A DNA stretch of 23,725 bases, taken from Annulohypoxylon bovei var. microspora. Its lineage: Eukaryota; Ascomycota; Sordariomycetes; Xylariales; Hypoxylaceae. The position numbers and the translations under genes are program-made. Shown here one piece after another: positions 10,670 through 19,440 of the stretch. The stretch is taken from assembly GCA_022836615.1 (NCBI GenBank), contig MU405467.1, forward strand, positions 1-23,725. The letters run 5' to 3'. The first letter of the stretch is position 1. Every line of letters begins with the position of its first letter. The notes under the pieces are model-generated. The model was not told where the DNA came from and searched no databases. It saw only the letters and a program-made list of their open reading frames with translations.

Positions 10670-11000
10670 GTATTTAACGTTCATTTAATTTACGAATAAT
10701 TATAAAATATTTTAAGTTCTTATAATTTATAAGGATCGTAAAAGGTTTAACCACCCTTTGTAATTCCTTTTATTATGTTTTTATCGATTTAATAATTATT
10801 AAAAGTTTTTTATTATATATTTTATAATTGTATTTAATTAATAATAATTTTACCGAGTGGTAAGCCACGGGCCTTAACATCCCATTATAATTTTTTTATA
10901 AAAGGTAAGCTTTTAAAACTTACTTTAAGCAATCCGTTTTTAAGTACGTTTCTTAATTGAAGTCTTAATAAACTAAGATCGATGCGGTAATAAATAAGTG
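10670..11000 (-). pseudogene. RNase H domain of element 2
   Basis: Minus-strand blocks in order: RETYLKTDC (ancestral D of the ETDAS motif, near 10930), NYKIYNKKLLIIIKS (YxIYDKELLAIV motif, about 10785-10830) and INYKNLKYF...RKLNER (TDHKNLEYF..TRQLN motif, about 10678-10740). Order and spacing fit Ty3/gypsy RNase H. Asp and His have become Asn and Tyr through G-to-A and C-to-T changes, so the domain is inactive. Confidence 0.85.
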
Positions 11001-11049
11001 TTTTAATTCTTTAAATATTACGTTTATTTCTTGCCCCCATTTAAAAGGG

Positions 11050-11400
11050 TTTTTTTTTTTTATTAAAGTGGTTAAAGGGGTAATTAACTTATTAAATCCT
11101 TCGATAAATGTCTTATAAAAGTTTACGAACTTTAAGAAGTTATGAATTCTTTGTATGTTTATGGGTGGTTCTTATCTTTTAATGGTTATAATTTTATTAA
11201 AGTTTACTTTAATTTTTTTTTCCATTGTAATAATAAAGCTTAAATATTTGATTTTTTTTATAATAAAAAGGTACTTAAAAAAGTTTAACTTTAAACCAAT
11301 GTTATTAAGGCGTTTTAATATCGTTTTAATTTTATTTATATGGTTTTTATAAAATTTATTTAAATAAATTACTACGTTATCCACGTATATTAAATAATAA
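11050..11400 (-). pseudogene. Reverse transcriptase C-terminal half of element 2
   Basis: The longest surviving piece of pol lies at 11172-11387. It reads YVDN at 11376-11387, where the catalytic motif YVDD is expected; the second Asp codon GAC is now AAC. It continues VVIYLNKF, NHINKIKTILKRL, GLKLNF and IKYLSFIIT, the classic gypsy RT palm and thumb pattern. A Trp codon turned TAA ends the frame. After it come RIHNFLKFVNFY, FIEGFNKL and PLTTLIK, the RT/RNase H connection. The overlapping plus-strand frame at 11155-11352 is a shadow. Confidence 0.93.
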
Positions 11401-13866
11401 TTATTTAAAAAGTTAAATAAAGTTTTATTAATATAACGTTAAAACGTCGTTAGCGTTTTATATAATTTAAAAAATGTAACTAACCACTTAAAAACCCCGA
11501 ATCGAATGTAAAAGGCGGTTTTTTATTTATTTTTTTCTTTTATTCATAACTTATGAAATACGGTTTTAACGTTAACCTTAATTAATCACTTAGTTTTATA
11601 AAAGGATTATAAGGTTTTTTTAATTAATAATAACGGGTAATAATCGCGTGCCGAAATAACGTTAAAAGCCTTATAATCCACACAAAATTAAAAGCTGTTT
11701 TTTGGTTTTTTTATAAATAATATTAATACCTTTTTTAATGAATTATTAACTTTAATCCACCCTTTATTTAATAAGTTTATTAAGGTTTTTTATAATATTA
11801 AAAGCTTTTTTTTTAATATACTATATAAAGGCTTTCATAAAATTTCCTTTTCTTTATTTTAATCGTTTTTTTATAAGTTAATTTCGATATTTAATTTTAG
11901 CTTTAATAATAGTAATGTTATACCTTCATCGTTTAAAAAGTCTTCGACTTAATCCTTTAATTTATTAAGTAATGCTTTTTAAATTTAATTAATCGTAAGC
12001 TTTTTTTTTTTTTTTAATACGATGTTAATATTTTATATAATAGTATTAAAAATTTAAACGTTTTCGTTATTTTTCTTATGTTAACGTTTTTTTTCCCGGG
12101 TTACAAATGTTAAGAATATATTTTTTATTACATATTTAACCTTTTTAATTTATAAGTACTTTATTTTAATATTATAAAGTATTTAAGTGGTGTTTTAACC
12201 TTTTTCATATATTATTAAGCCGTATTTTTTTAAACTTATTTTAATTAACTTTCTTTTTACTTTGTAAATAACGTCGTTTTATTTTATTTATAATTTTCTT
12301 AATATTAAAGGAAATGCGAAATTTAAGATAATATAACCTTATATCCGTTTTTTCTTATTATTTATATTAATTTCCGTATATGTAAACGTATTGATCGTAT
12401 AAGATTCCTTATTTTTAATTAATTTTAATTTTTTCTTTTAAATAAATATGCGCGGTAATTTTATTTATCGTACAAGTCTTTTATTAAATGTTAAATATAT
12501 TAAATATTTCGAATCTATGAACGTATTAATAAACTTTTGTTCGTTTAACAAAGTTTCGATTAAGAAAGGGGTAATATATATTTTATTTAAGGTTTTTTAA
12601 TATTTATAAATCTTAATATTAACCTTTAAATGTAATTTTATTTAAAGGTTACTCGTTTTTTAAACACTTTAATAATTCATAATTATTTTTAATATTTTAA
12701 TCATTTTAAGTTTTCATAATAACCACTTGTGGTGTACCGTTTTTATTATTATAATCCAACCGAAATACGGCTTGAAATAATGGGTAAATTATTATAAAGT
12801 GCTTTATTTTTATGTAACAAGTATATTTGCCTTCTTTTTTAAGTTTCTTAAACTTTTAATTTAACCTTCATTATACTTTTAATAAATTATTATTACCTTG
12901 GCGTAAACCATTTACTTAACCCATCGTTATAATTATTACAACGGTTAAAGTTATATAATTTACTTCATTTATAACCATATTTTTATTTTTATTAAACTTT
13001 AATCCTTATTTTTAAGTAATTATTATATTAATAAAGTTAACGACTTTTTAATTAAATGTTCTTTCGTATTAAATGGTCGTAAAACGGCTATTTTTTTTTT
13101 TATAATTTAATGTTTTTTCCACTTTAACCGTTACGTCATTAACCTTAACCACCCATTTATTATAATCTTTTTTATTTAATTTCTTTACCATAAAAACGTT
13201 TTTTAATTTATTATTTAACCCCACATTAATATAACTAATTTTATTTTCCTTTTTTTAATTTAACTTATTAATTAAAATTAATTTACTTTCAAAGTTAACG
13301 AAGAAATCACCGAAGTATTGGAAGGTATTTTAACGTATTTTGGTTAAGTTTTAATAAGCGGTTTAAATCGATTATTTGTTTTTGAATTTCTCGATTAAAA
13401 CTTAAATAAAAGCCTTATTATTATATAACCCATTGGATTTTCCCGTATTAAGTTATTATATTAAGTGTTACCGTTTTTTAACCGAAATTAAAAATATGAT
13501 CTTCAAGTATTTATTTTTCTTTAATCCAAGATATACCGTATTTTTTAAAATAAAGAAATTTAATATAATTATATATATTAAAAAATCTTTTTATTCGTTA
13601 ATTTAAATTAAACATTTATTTTTAATTAAAATTATTTCTTCGGTTTTATAAAACGAATTAAAGTTATTTAATAAGTTAATTATAAGGTTATTAAGGAAGT
13701 TATCGAAGAGTTTATATATATTTAAGTTATGTTAATAAAAAACGATGGATATTATAAGGTTTTAATTATTTATTATTTAAGAAATATTTATATATTAGGT
13801 TATTATTCAACGTAATAAATGTTTTTTTAAAGATTTTTATTAATTAAAAAATAATCAATGAAAATA

Positions 13867-14179
13867 TGTGACGGTTTCTTATAAATAATAGTAAATTTAT
13901 GTTATATAAAGTTAAAAATAAGGTTATTTTTATTAATAAAAAAAAAAAAAAAAAGTAATAACCCTTCGTTTTTAAAACTACGATATTTATGCTTAAAAGT
14001 ATAAATTAAATTAATTAACGTGGAAACTTCTTTTATATGTGTTTTAATAGTTTCCACGATTTACTTAAAGTTATTAATAACTTCATTATAAAAACCCACG
14101 TTTATCGCGTTTACAACCATAATATAAGCTCGCGTTAATCTTTACTTTAATTAACTTTCCGGGTCCTTGATTCGTAATA
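13867..14179 (-). repeat. LTR of element 2 (5' LTR in coding sense)
   Basis: About 313 bp. It starts with intact TGTGACGG and ends GGGTCCTTGATTCGTAATA. It keeps more C residues on the plus strand than its partner at 8510, which keeps more G, so the two LTRs were RIPed differently. Confidence 0.92.
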
Positions 14180-14184
14180 AATTA
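14180..14184. repeat. Target-site duplication of element 2, right copy (AATTA)
   Basis: Direct repeat of 8505-8509, next to the end of the right LTR. Confidence 0.88.
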
Positions 14185-14619
14185 ATTAACTTGCGTTTAA
14201 AATTTAATAAATTTTCATATTTAAAAGTAAATTAATTTTAAAAACATTACGATAAAATTCCGTTAATATTTTAAAAAAATTTACCATTAAGTAATTTAAA
14301 CCGTTATAAAAGTAATTTATTTATTAATTATTTTTATAAATATACATTTAATTATTTATTATTTAATTTATCGATTATTTTTTTTTATTAATTTATTCGT
14401 TTTAATAATTTTATATTAATAAAAAGTTTTCGTAAATTTATTATATAATAAAAGTTTAACGTTTTATTAATAATTAAATAATAATATAATTAAATTTTTT
14501 TTAAAAGGTTTTAAACTTATAAATATAAGCTTATTAATTAAAAATTATTTTTAAAACGAATTTTATTTCCATTTTTATAAAAGAAAACCTTATATTTAAA
14601 TATAATTAAATGGCGTACG
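14185..14619 (-). pseudogene. Orphan reading-frame remnant, copy 1, upstream half (part B)
   Basis: On the minus strand this lies upstream of part A and is separated from it only by element 2. The end nearest the element reads KLLNGKFF, FTFKYENLLNFKRKLIN with RIP-type stops between. It matches 15238-15672 over about 435 bp with C/T and G/A differences. It directly abuts the start of copy 2 (TTATTACGGCG at 14620), so the unit is repeated head to tail. Family unknown. Confidence 0.55.
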
Positions 14620-15672
14620 TTATTACGGCGAATAAGTTTTTAATCGGGATAAAATTTATATAACGACGGGACCACGTATTTTATTAATAAAAATATTTAA
14701 AGTGAAAAATTAAAAGAAAAAAAATTACGAAATGGTTTTTTTTAAAAAGTTTTTATATATTAATTTTATTAATATATTTTAAAAATAATAATAATTAAAC
14801 ATTATTATATAACTTTTTTTTTTAAAAGAAAATTTAATTTATAAAAAAAATAAATTATTTATTAATACGTTTATAATTTATTCTTTTAATTTCCTTTTTT
14901 TTTATAATAAATAAATTATTTTTATTTATTATTTTTAATATTTTATTTTCCGTAACGGCTTTAATTTATTATTAAAATTTAATTAAAAAATTAATAATTT
15001 TAAAATGTAAATTATAAAAGTTTTTTATTTTAATTAACGCGTTAAAAAAGTCTTTAAAAAAGTATTATATTAAGTTAAAGTTATAATTTATTTAATTTAT
15101 TTTATATTAAAGTTTTTTTTTAAAAAGTTTAAAATTTAATATTTTAAATACTTCGTATTTTTATTTTTCGTTGATTTTTATTAAAAGCGGGGGATTTATT
15201 ATTTATTTTAAAATTAAGTTAATTAAAGTTTTAATTAATTAATTTACGTTTAAAATTTAATGGATTTTTATATTCGAAAGTAAATTAATTTTAAAAATAT
15301 TACGATAAAATTTTATTAATATTTTAAAAAAATTTATTATTAAATAATTTAAGTTATTATAAAAGCAATTTATTTATTAATTATTTTTACGAATATATAT
15401 TTAATTATTTATTATTTAATTTATTAATTATTTTTTTTATTAATTTATTTATTTTAATAATTTTATATTAATAAAAGGTTTTTATAAATTTATTATATAA
15501 TGGAAATTCAACGTTTTATTAATAATTAAATAATAATATAATTAAATTTTTTTTAAAAAGTTTTAAATTTATAAATATAAGTTTATTAATTAAATATTAT
15601 TTTTAAAATAAATTTCATTTTTATTTTTATAAAAAAAAACTTTATATTTAAATATAATTAAATAATATATAT
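14620..15672 (-). pseudogene. Orphan reading-frame remnant, copy 2, uninterrupted
   Basis: This is the second copy of the roughly 1.05-kb tandem unit: part A at 14620-15232, the single AATTA at 15233-15237, part B at 15238-15672. The frame runs across the empty site on the minus strand (KRKLIN, stop, NFN, stop, LNFKIN, then SPAFNKNQRKIKI). So the coding remnant spans A and B. It is more heavily mutated than copy 1 part A (for example the CCGGCGG at 8262-8268 is lost) and lacks about 25 bp, which shifts the frame. I do not recognise a domain; similarity to known families could not be judged by eye. Confidence 0.6.
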
Positions 15673-15986
15673 AAAATTTAAATAAAATAATATTTTTAAT
15701 TAATTATTTTAAAAATAATTTATAAAAAATTATAATTTCATTTAAATAAATTAATTAAAAATTTTTATTTAATTATTAAATTATAAATATTTTATTATTA
15801 ATTTATAAAAATTTACTTTAATAAATTTAATTAATTCGTTTAAAAAAACGATTATAAATTAAAAACTTTTATTAAATATAATCGTTTTAAAAGTTTTATA
15901 AATACGTTAAATATATTTATAATATAAGTTTATAAATTACACGGCGGTATAAGTTTTATATATAAGTAATAAAAAAGATTTTTTAT
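15673..15986. other. AT-rich stretch between tandem unit and MITE
   Basis: No gene is recognisable. It holds one inverted repeat (listed separately) and a short GC patch near 15940-15950 (ACGGCGGTATAAGTTT) that faintly resembles the start of the tandem unit (TTACGGCGAATAAGTTT). The similarity is short and may be chance. Confidence 0.45.
15845..15888. repeat. Inverted repeat with 11-bp arms
   Basis: AAAACGATTAT at 15845-15855 is repeated inverted as ATAATCGTTTT at 15878-15888, with a 22-base spacer. A perfect arm containing CG is uncommon in this AT-rich DNA. It has no U-tract that would make it a clear terminator; the function is unknown. Confidence 0.5.
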
Positions 15987-15994
15987 TTAATTAA
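15987..15994. repeat. Flanking target repeat of the MITE, left (TTAATTAA)
   Basis: TTAATTAA precedes the element and also follows it at 16722-16729. It fits an 8-bp duplication, or a TTAA or TA duplication within it. The palindrome prevents a choice. Confidence 0.7.
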
Positions 15995-16118
15995 GAGCAA
16001 CACTAAATCTGCAGTATTGATTGGCTAAATCTGCAGTACACTGCCACAGCGAAGGTCCGAGCTCAATCGGTACACGTTTCGCCATACAATCCCCCATACA
16101 AATGAAGGTATCTCTTTT
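15995..16118 (+). repeat. MITE terminal inverted repeat, left arm
   Basis: It starts GAGCAACACTAAATCTGCAGT, identical to the reverse complement of 16701-16721. The match continues, with small differences, through TAAATCTGCAGTACAC, GCGAAGGTCCG, AATCGGTACACG and CGCCATACAA to CTCTTTT. Within the arm the 14-mer CTAAATCTGCAGTA occurs twice (16003-16016 and 16025-16038), a possible transposase-binding repeat. Confidence 0.88.
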
Positions 16119-16334
16119 AGCCACTTCGCGACTAGCGCCACGGCCAGGAACACCAATTTCACCACATTACAAGCGTCACTTTGATCCGGTGCATCTGGGT
16201 CAATACAACCTTTCAATTCTTGTAAATTTGATATTATACAATCATATTCAAAGGCCTTTTTAATGAATCTAGTTGACTTCTTTTAGGAGCAATATACGTC
16301 ATGTTCTTAAGCTTCGAAACTGGGCTGTTTTACA

Positions 16335-16402
16335 CATGCGACCGCGGCTTAGCTAAGTGTGGCCGGGTGTGGCCCAGGTATGGCCGAAAGCCCGGTCGCA
16401 TG
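16335..16402. repeat. GC-rich hairpin module with three short direct repeats inside the MITE
   Basis: CATGCGACCG (16335-16344) is repeated inverted as CGGTCGCATG (16393-16402). The stem extends inward by GGCTT/AAGCC with one bulged base. The loop contains three tandem 10-bp units: GTGTGGCCGG, GTGTGGCCCA and GTATGGCCGA (16357-16366, 16367-16376, 16378-16387). This is the most GC-rich part of the window. It may be a structural or regulatory part of the MITE or a smaller nested insertion; no target duplication is evident. Confidence 0.7.
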
Positions 16403-16595
16403 GACAAGCGATCAGTTTGCAATTGAATTTACTCAATGAAATAAATAAAATAAAATACAATAATGAGATGCAAAGATGGCCCTTTGAAACCGGTTTTAAA
16501 ATATTACTTTCTTTTGTCAATTGAAGCTTAGTTGATGTGGGAGTAATTGAATCAATTGAACTGTATGTCTGATGGGGAGGGCTGGCAGGGGTGAG

Positions 16596-16721
16596 AAAAG
16601 AGTACTTGCGTTTGTATGGGGATTTGTATGGCGACGCGTGTACCGATTCAGCCCGGACCTTCGCCACAGTGGCTGTGTACTGCAGATTTAACCAATGGGC
16701 ACTGCAGATTTAGTGTTGCTC
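16596..16721 (-). repeat. MITE terminal inverted repeat, right arm
   Basis: Inverted partner of 15995-16118. It also carries the ACTGCAGATTTA motif twice (at 16679-16690 and 16701-16712), so four copies of the motif exist, two at each end facing inward. Confidence 0.88.
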
Positions 16722-16729
16722 TTAATTAA
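16722..16729. repeat. Flanking target repeat of the MITE, right (TTAATTAA)
   Basis: Direct repeat of 15987-15994 immediately outside the right terminal inverted repeat. Confidence 0.7.
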
Positions 16730-18632
16730 TTAATGATTATTAAAATTAAATCGAACCTTTCGTAATTAAAAAACATAAATTTAAAATCCATTAAAATATA
16801 TTATTACATTTATTCGTTAATAAAAAATAATTAAAATAAATTTATTAATTTAATTTTAAAATTTTAATTTTTTTAATATTATTTATAATAAATATAATAA
16901 CGATTTATAAATATTTTTATATTAAATTATAAATATTTTTTTAATATTATTACACGCATTTTATTTTAATTTAAATACATTTAATTTAAAAAATAATAAA
17001 ACTTATTATATAATTTAATATAAAATTCCTTATTATTTAAAATTATTAATTTTTTTTTTAAAAATAATAATTTATTTTATAAAATATATCCATTTTTTCT
17101 TTTTTTAATTTATTCACGTTATATTTTTAATTTAATAACATTTTAATTAATTATTAAAATAACATTAATTAACTTAATATTTTAAAATGGTTTTTTTTTA
17201 AAAACTTTTATTATAATTAAAATGCATTAAAAGTTTAAAAATAATAAGTTTATTAAAAGTTTATTAACCGAAGGTTATAAGGGATTTATTTTACCATAAA
17301 ACATTGAAAAAAGTAATAAAATAATAAATTAATTATATTTTTTAATTATTTTTTAAATAATTAAATTAACCACCTTTTAAAATAAAGTGTTAATTATTAT
17401 ATTTTTTTTTTTTAAATAATAATATAACTTATAATTAAATTAAAATAAATATTTATTTTAACCGGTTTAATAAAAGTTTAATATTTTTTTAATAATAAAG
17501 TATTATAATATTTAATAATTTATAAATATATCGAATTTATTATTTAATAAAATAAATATATGTTTTTAAAGTTTCGTCGTTATTATAATAATAAGGAACT
17601 TTTTATTATAAATGAAATAATTACATTTTAAAAAAATTATTATTTTAAAAAAAAAAATCATTAAATGTTAATCCTTTAATTTATTTAATTATAAAAAAAC
17701 TTTGGAAATTATTTTATTAAAAGCATTAATTTTTAATTTAATTTTTCGATTTTTATAAAAATGCTTTAAAATTAAAAAAATAATTAAAGTTATTTTTAAC
17801 ATTTTAAATACTTTAATATATTCGTTAATTTAAATTTAATATAAAGCGGTAATAAAAAAATATAAAAACTTTATAATTTAATTATATTCCGATATAAATT
17901 ACCGGTAAAAATTATAAAAGCTTAAAAACGATTAAAGTTTTTAAACTTAAAAAGGTATTTTTTAATTTTAAACCGCTTTAATTTTATTTTAATTAATAAC
18001 CACATTAAAAATAAAAATAATAAACTTTAAAAACTTAATTTTCGTAATTAAAAACTTATTTTTTTAAATATTAACTTATAAGTTAATAAAATGTAAACGT
18101 TTTAACATTTATTACACATAATATTCGTAAAAAAATAAATTTTTTAAATAAATTAAAATATTATTTATATATATTATATAAAAGTTATTAAAAAATAAAA
18201 AAAAAACTTAATTAATATATTTTTAAAACGTATTAAACTTATTATTTAATTTAAAGAAAAATATGTAATATTTATATAATTTAAAATAAATTTAAAAAGT
18301 AATAAAATTTTTTAAAATAAAATTCATTTTAATATAATAAAAAGCTTAATAAATATTAAACTTTATAAAAATTTTAACCTTAAAAATCTTTTTTAACATT
18401 TTATTAATTAAAAAAAAAAAGTAATAATTTTTTTTAATATAAACATTTAATTTTTAATAATCGATATAAAACTTTAAATTATTCCTTAACTTTTTTATAA
18501 AAAAGATAAAAAATTTATATTTAACCGCATTAAATATAATCCACTTTTTATATAAATAATTTAATAAATATTTTTTTAAAGCTTGTAAATATTTTATATT
18601 TATATTATAAAAGAAATGTAATTTAATAAAAT
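16730..18632. other. Heavily RIPed AT-rich DNA, no recognisable gene
   Basis: 1.9 kb with few C or G on either strand and stops in all frames. It does not match the gypsy family of elements 1-4 or the tandem unit. If the copia traces to the right are real, this would hold the gag and 5' LTR of that element, but I found no matching direct repeat to mark LTRs. Confidence 0.5.
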
Positions 18633-19440
18633 TAACACCTTTTTTTAAATTTATTTTATAATTAAAAAGTTAATAAAATGGTAATAAATTATTATTTTTT
18701 TTTAAAAATACCTTAATTAAATTATTTAAATAAAGGAAAAGCCTTTCCATAATTTGCTTTTAAATAAAATTATCTTTTTATTATAATTTTTCCTTAAAAA
18801 TTAAATTAAGTTTTTAATAAAATAAAGTAAAAGCATTTAATAATTTATAAATTATATTAAAACTTTATTAAAAATGTAATATTTTTTTAATAAACGTTAA
18901 GCTTGAAATTAAATAAATGTTTATAATGGATAATGGTATAAAATACACCGGGGGTTTAATAAAAAAATAAATAAATAAATAAAATAATAATAAAAAATTA
19001 TCGATTTATTTTAATTATAAAATTTATTATGAAATATATAAACATTATAATAATTTTTTTTTTTTTAAAATATGAAATTAAAAGTAATTATAACATTTTA
19101 TATTTTTTTATATAATTTTATTTACATTTTTTTAAAAGGTAAAAAGTTTTAATATAATATTAAAAACGTAATAATAACGGGGAAATAATAACTCGAAAAA
19201 AATTAATTATTAATATTAATTATTTAACATGATATTATATTTTATTAAAAATTTAAACCTTAATATTATTTAAAATTAAAAGTAATTTTTTAAGTTTATT
19301 AAAAAAATAAATATATTATAAAAATTTTTACTTTATATTTAAATATTAACATGGATTATTTCGTTAATTTAATTAATAACTTATTTATTAAAGCCTTTTA
19401 TTATAATAAATTAATTAAATTAAATAATAAAAAAGTTTTA
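18633..19440 (+). pseudogene. Possible Ty1/copia polyprotein remnant (integrase region)
   Basis: Three plus-strand traces occur in copia order. (1) At 18633 stop-HLFLNL, resembling WHLRLGH of the GAG-pre-integrase domain, followed 33 codons later by KGKAFP where a GK follows the zinc finger. (2) At 18926-18955 MDNGIKYTGG, resembling the DNGxEYT block with the catalytic Asp of integrase. (3) At 19351-19420 MDYFVNLINN...NKLIK, resembling HxGYLVGxxSTN...NKVIRTRDV, which follows copia integrase. The distance from (2) to (3) is about 145 codons, as in copia. The three lie in different frames and the first gap is shorter than usual, so indels or chance must be considered. Confidence 0.4.

Larger units (their letters stand above)
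8822..13866 (-). pseudogene. Decayed gag-pol polyprotein of element 2
   Basis: This internal region originally encoded Gag and a Pol of Ty3 order (RT, RNase H, integrase, chromodomain). It is read from 13866 leftwards. The last codons before the LTR read ...SPKKRKKGI and then run into the LTR. If the CGA codon (now TAA) and following codons are restored conceptually, the frame would have ended about ten codons inside the LTR; this is an inference. Stops now lie throughout, mostly at positions where the family has Trp, Gln or Arg. The gag and protease part (about 13860 to 12100) was placed by position only. I could not find a clear tRNA primer-binding site next to 13866. Confidence 0.85.
8510..14179 (-). 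mobile_element. Element 2: full-length RIPed Ty3/gypsy chromovirus retrotransposon
   Basis: This is a complete dead element of 5,670 bp, exactly the length of element 1, with LTRs at both ends and the 5-bp duplication AATTA. It is coded on the minus strand. It is the least mutated full copy and gives the family identity: RT motif, RT/RNase H connection, RNase H blocks, integrase traces and chromodomain all appear in the expected right-to-left order. A purine-rich tract sits beside the left LTR, as expected for a 3' end there. It sits inside copy 1 of a tandemly duplicated unknown reading frame. Confidence 0.95.
15995..16721. mobile_element. Non-autonomous DNA transposon (MITE-like), un-RIPed
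   Basis: This 727-bp island of ordinary base composition sits abruptly inside DNA of almost pure A/T. It has terminal inverted repeats of 124-126 bp (15995-16118 and 16596-16721), of which the outer 21 bp are identical. Beyond these only parts align. No transposase is encoded; the open frames inside (80 codons plus, 104 codons minus) have no recognisable domain and run through the repeats. Long TIRs and 8-bp flanks would suit a Mutator-like or hAT family, and TTAA flanks a piggyBac-like one; I cannot decide. CA and TG steps are abundant, so it arrived after RIP had acted or escaped it. Confidence 0.88.

Noticed and set aside
11155..11352. 65-codon open frame on the plus strand
   Set aside because: Shadow of the reverse transcriptase remnant on the minus strand.
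16025..16216. 63-codon minus frame inside the MITE
   Set aside because: Overlaps the terminal inverted repeat and the opposing frame; no domain.
16021..16263. 80-codon plus frame inside the MITE
   Set aside because: It starts within the terminal inverted repeat and has no recognisable domain; chance frame in a non-coding element.
16353..16667. 104-codon minus frame across the MITE interior and right arm
   Set aside because: It begins in the inverted repeat and ends in the GC-rich direct repeats. It shows no transposase motif (no DDE/D pattern) and no domain I know.
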